This document shows positions 59,098 through 64,000 of a stretch of 64,000 bases of DNA, piece by piece (within the stretch, counting starts at the first letter, position 1; each line of letters starts with the position of its first letter). Source of the stretch: Abyssogena phaseoliformis symbiont OG214 (GTDB lineage: Bacteria > Pseudomonadota > Gammaproteobacteria > PS1 > Pseudothioglobaceae). Below the pieces are notes generated by a model. It saw nothing but the letters and a program-made list of their open reading frames with translations. It did no database searches and had not been told where the DNA came from. The position numbers and the translations under genes are program-made. The stretch covers positions 744,001 through 808,000 of the forward strand of contig NZ_AP012977.1 of assembly GCF_016592595.1 (NCBI RefSeq), given 5' to 3'.

Positions 59098-60495
59098 ATG
59101 GGCTCACCTACTATTTGTCTTGTTGGACGTCCTAATGTTGGTAAGTCCACGCTGTTTAACCGCCTAAGCTATTCACGCCAAGCATTGGTGTCTGATTTTG
59201 AAGGATTAACTCGCGATCGTCAATATGTAGAAGTGCTTTTAGATGATGATACGCAAACTTTTGCCACAATTATTGACACAGGCGGACTTACCAATAAAGA
59301 CAATCTAGTTGACAGTGGCATCCAAGATCAAGTGCTGAACGCGCTAGAAGAATCAGACGTTATTTATTTTATGGTTAGTAGCCGAGATGGTGTGATTGGT
59401 CTTGATTTAGAAATCGCAGCACGCCTTAGAAAGCTTAAAAAAAATATCATCTTGGTTTGTAATAAGGCTGAGGGCTTAAACCCGACCTTAGCTGCTGAAT
59501 TTTTTGAGCTTGGACTGGGTGAGCCTATGCTGATTTCAGCCGAACATGGCCAAGGCATTGCTGATTTAATTGACGCCACCCTGCCCCTACTACCTCAAGC
59601 CACCATTGATGAAATGGAAGAAGTAGAAGGTATTGCTGTAGCCGTACTTGGCAGACCTAATGTGGGTAAATCAACATTAATTAACCGTATTTTAGGGCAA
59701 GAGCGCGTACTGGTGATTGATTTACCAGGCACCACGCGTGATAGTATTTATATCCCTTTTAAACATAAAGGACAAAAATATACACTCATTGACACAGCAG
59801 GCATTCGCCGTAAACGCTCGACTCATAAAAAAGTTGAAATATTCTCCATTATTAAAGCCATTGATGCCTTGGCAAAGGCTCATGTTGTTATTCTTGTACT
59901 AGATGCCCAAACTGGGGTGACTGAACAAGACGCAACCCTATTAGGTATGATTGCAGATAAAGGTAGAGCGCTACTCATTGTCATTAACAAATGGGACGGT
60001 TTGGATGATTATCAAAAGCAAGAAGTTAAGCGCAAATTGGACGTTAAACTTTCTTTTGTAAATTATGCTAGCGTGCATTACATTTCTGCCCTACACGGCT
60101 CTGGTGTGGGTAAATTATTTGCAACCATCAATCAGTCTTATCAAAACGCTGGTGGACAATATTCAACCTCAGTATTGAATAAAATTTTAGAAAAGGCCAA
60201 TCAGGGCCATCAACCACCACCTGTTAAAGGCAGAAGGCTAAAAATTAAATACGTCAATCAAACCGATGTGTTTCCGCCGACATTTACTTTTCATGGCAAT
60301 CACCTACAAAATGTGCCAAATGCCTATGAGAGTTATTTAAAGAACTTTTTTATTAATGCTTTAAAATTAACCAATACCCCTATCAAAATTGAATACAAAA
60401 GTGGTGATAACCCTTTTAAAGATAGAAAAAATGTATTGAATGCTAGACAAATTACCAAAAAACGTCGTTTAATGAAATTTGTTAAAAAGCGCTAA
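59098..60495 (+). CDS. der: Ribosome-associated GTPase Der (EngA)
   Basis: Essential GTPase for 50S assembly with two tandem G domains and a KH-like C-terminus. 465 residues. The first P loop is GRPNVGKSTLFNRL (10-23), with DTGG and NKAEG. The second is GRPNVGKSTLINRI near 184, followed by DTAG and NKWDG. The C-terminal domain includes GRRLKIKYVNQTDVFPPTF. All guanine-binding motifs are intact. Last gene of hisS-yfgM-der, convergent with the M48 peptidase pseudogene 25 bp away. Confidence 0.97.
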   Translation: MGSPTICLVGRPNVGKSTLFNRLSYSRQALVSDFEGLTRDRQYVEVLLDDDTQTFATIIDTGGLTNKDNLVDSGIQDQVLNALEESDVIYFMVSSRDGVIGLDLEIAARLRKLKKNIILVCNKAEGLNPTLAAEFFELGLGEPMLISAEHGQGIADLIDATLPLLPQATIDEMEEVEGIAVAVLGRPNVGKSTLINRILGQERVLVIDLPGTTRDSIYIPFKHKGQKYTLIDTAGIRRKRSTHKKVEIFSIIKAIDALAKAHVVILVLDAQTGVTEQDATLLGMIADKGRALLIVINKWDGLDDYQKQEVKRKLDVKLSFVNYASVHYISALHGSGVGKLFATINQSYQNAGGQYSTSVLNKILEKANQGHQPPPVKGRRLKIKYVNQTDVFPPTFTFHGNHLQNVPNAYESYLKNFFINALKLTNTPIKIEYKSGDNPFKDRKNVLNARQITKKRRLMKFVKKR

Positions 60496-60519
60496 GGTAT
60501 TCTTAATATCAGCACTGCA

Positions 60520-63051
<2,532 letters not shown>

Positions 63052-64000
63052 TTACTTAAATTTTAAATCTTGCCACTCATCTAGATTATTAATATAATAT
63101 TCATAACTATCACCATCATGGAACTTAAATAATCCATTCCTAGATAAAACAGCAATACCACCCAAAAGTTTTAAATCGCCGTCTTTTAAAATACCTTTAA
63201 CTTCTTTACTTAATATTCCAATTAAACTGTTGCCTTTATTATTTTGGCAATATTGATAAAGTGCCTCTGCTTTTTCCGTAACACTTTCAGCAATCTGTCC
63301 TAATTTTATATCAAAAATACCAATTCTGTCACTCCGTTTAATAACAAAGTCTGGATAAAAAAGCCTTAATTCTCCATATTTGCTTTCATATTGAATTGCC
63401 AATGCCTCTCCGTCCGCTGTCTGCGTTTTTATACCACCAATCAACACTCTCTTGACTTTCTAAATAATGTATGAATGTTTTTTCAATGTCAGGTGTGTAG
63501 TTCAAATAACACTTATCTAGTGCATATTTTTGTATACCCATATTTAACTCATAATTATCAGAATACGCATGTTCTGGCAAAATAGAAAAAACCAAATCTG
63601 TTCTATATTTTTTAACTTTTTTTAACACCTCGTCATTTGGTATTGGCTTGTATTCTTTTAAAGCCTCCTCAATCACTATTTTTAATACACTATCAGTATC
63701 TTTTGATAAATCGTTACAAACAATGGCATAAAGTGGTGAATTTTCTTTAATAAACTGCTTTAACCAAACATTCATTGAAGATTTTAATTTACCATATGAG
63801 CGGGCAACGTTACCAAACTTACTTTGCTCCTCTTGATTGACAATCTCACGATAAAGTAATAAATCATAAAACTTCTTAATATCGTTATATGAAGATTTAT
63901 GGTTTAACACATCTGTATTTTTTAACTGATTGATAAAATCATAATAAACCCTAATATTGGCATTAATAATTAAATGATTTTGAATAGAAACAACATCGAT
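63052..64000 (-). pseudogene. C-terminal part of a DEAD/DEAH helicase or type III restriction-type protein, frameshifted and cut by the window edge
   Basis: The minus-strand frame is open from the window edge leftwards: NHKSSYNDIKKFYDLLLYRE to DIEKTFIHYLESQESVDWWYKNADSG, stopping at 63386. A second frame overlaps from about 63440 and continues GEALAIQYESKYGELRLFYPDFVIK, RSDRIGIFDIKLG to a stop at 63052. The sequence WWYKNADSG joined to AIQYESKYGE...LFYPDFVIK...GIFDIK is the C-terminal nuclease-like region of type III restriction (Res)-like helicases. A shift between 63400 and 63440 breaks it. The N-terminal motor lies outside the window, so its state is unknown. Confidence 0.65.

Overview
The window is AT-rich bacterial DNA with tightly packed, mostly housekeeping genes. 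Gene order points to a gammaproteobacterium: yceD-rpmF-plsX-fabH, trmJ divergent to suhB, mrdB-mltB-dacA, ffs-dnaX-ybaB-recR, valS, guaB, hisS-yfgM-der, and xerC/htpG. The low GC, the TusA-type sulfurtransferase, the AmgK/MurU wall-recycling pair, the many decaying genes and an SpvB/Rhs (YD-repeat) toxin relic fit the SUP05/Thioglobus lineage of sulfur oxidisers and their deep-sea invertebrate symbionts. That lineage call is inference; no rRNA or carbon/sulfur oxidation operon is present to prove it.

Layout: 0-3.2 kb, riboflavin genes (ribE, ribB with a degenerate RibA half, ribH) between yihY and a truncated nusB. 3.3-9.8 kb, ybiT, ftsW-murG, bioB, glnA. 9.8-12.4 kb, a tight xerC-tsaC-hemF-tusA operon. 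12.4-16.7 kb, htpG, then a decayed surface-polysaccharide cluster (cytidylyltransferase, CDP-glycerol glycerophosphotransferase-like and hexapeptide acyltransferase genes). 16.7-23.5 kb, trmJ, suhB, yciK-rmuC-HAD phosphatase, plsC and a TolC-like pseudogene. 23.5-31 kb, yceD-rpmF-plsX-fabH, ispA, xseB, an SDR pseudogene, pcnB, queF, lptF. 31-37.4 kb, rho, trxA, glnD, gltX and a Sel1-repeat gene. 37.4-46.1 kb, a long co-directional wall and replication block: Mth938-like gene, rodA, mltB, dacA, dat, amgK, murU, the 4.5S SRP RNA, dnaX, ybaB, recR. 46.2-47.3 kb, gene debris. 47.4-52.2 kb, valS-ygiM-guaB. 52.2-57.2 kb, an accessory junkyard holding a roxA remnant, a REP-associated transposase remnant, an SpvB/Rhs toxin remnant with an overlapping immunity-like ORF, and a duplicated 5' end of hisS. 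57.2-63 kb, hisS-yfgM-der, a catalytically gutted M48 peptidase pseudogene and pyrG. The right edge cuts a frameshifted helicase/restriction-type gene.

Peptidoglycan is a strong theme: FtsW, RodA, MurG, MltB, DacA, a D-amino-acid transaminase, AmgK, MurU and a HAD phosphatase that may be MupP together suggest wall synthesis plus MurNAc recycling. About a dozen genes are broken by frameshifts, stops or internal deletions, and nearly all of them are accessory, which fits a genome undergoing reductive evolution. No tRNA, rRNA, CRISPR array or intact mobile element was seen.

No clearly new intact system was found. The best leads are the relic toxin with its overlapping immunity-like ORF, the hisS promoter/5' duplication around a small membrane-protein gene, a 38-bp perfect palindrome over the htpG stop codon, and an A9 slippage site in dnaX.
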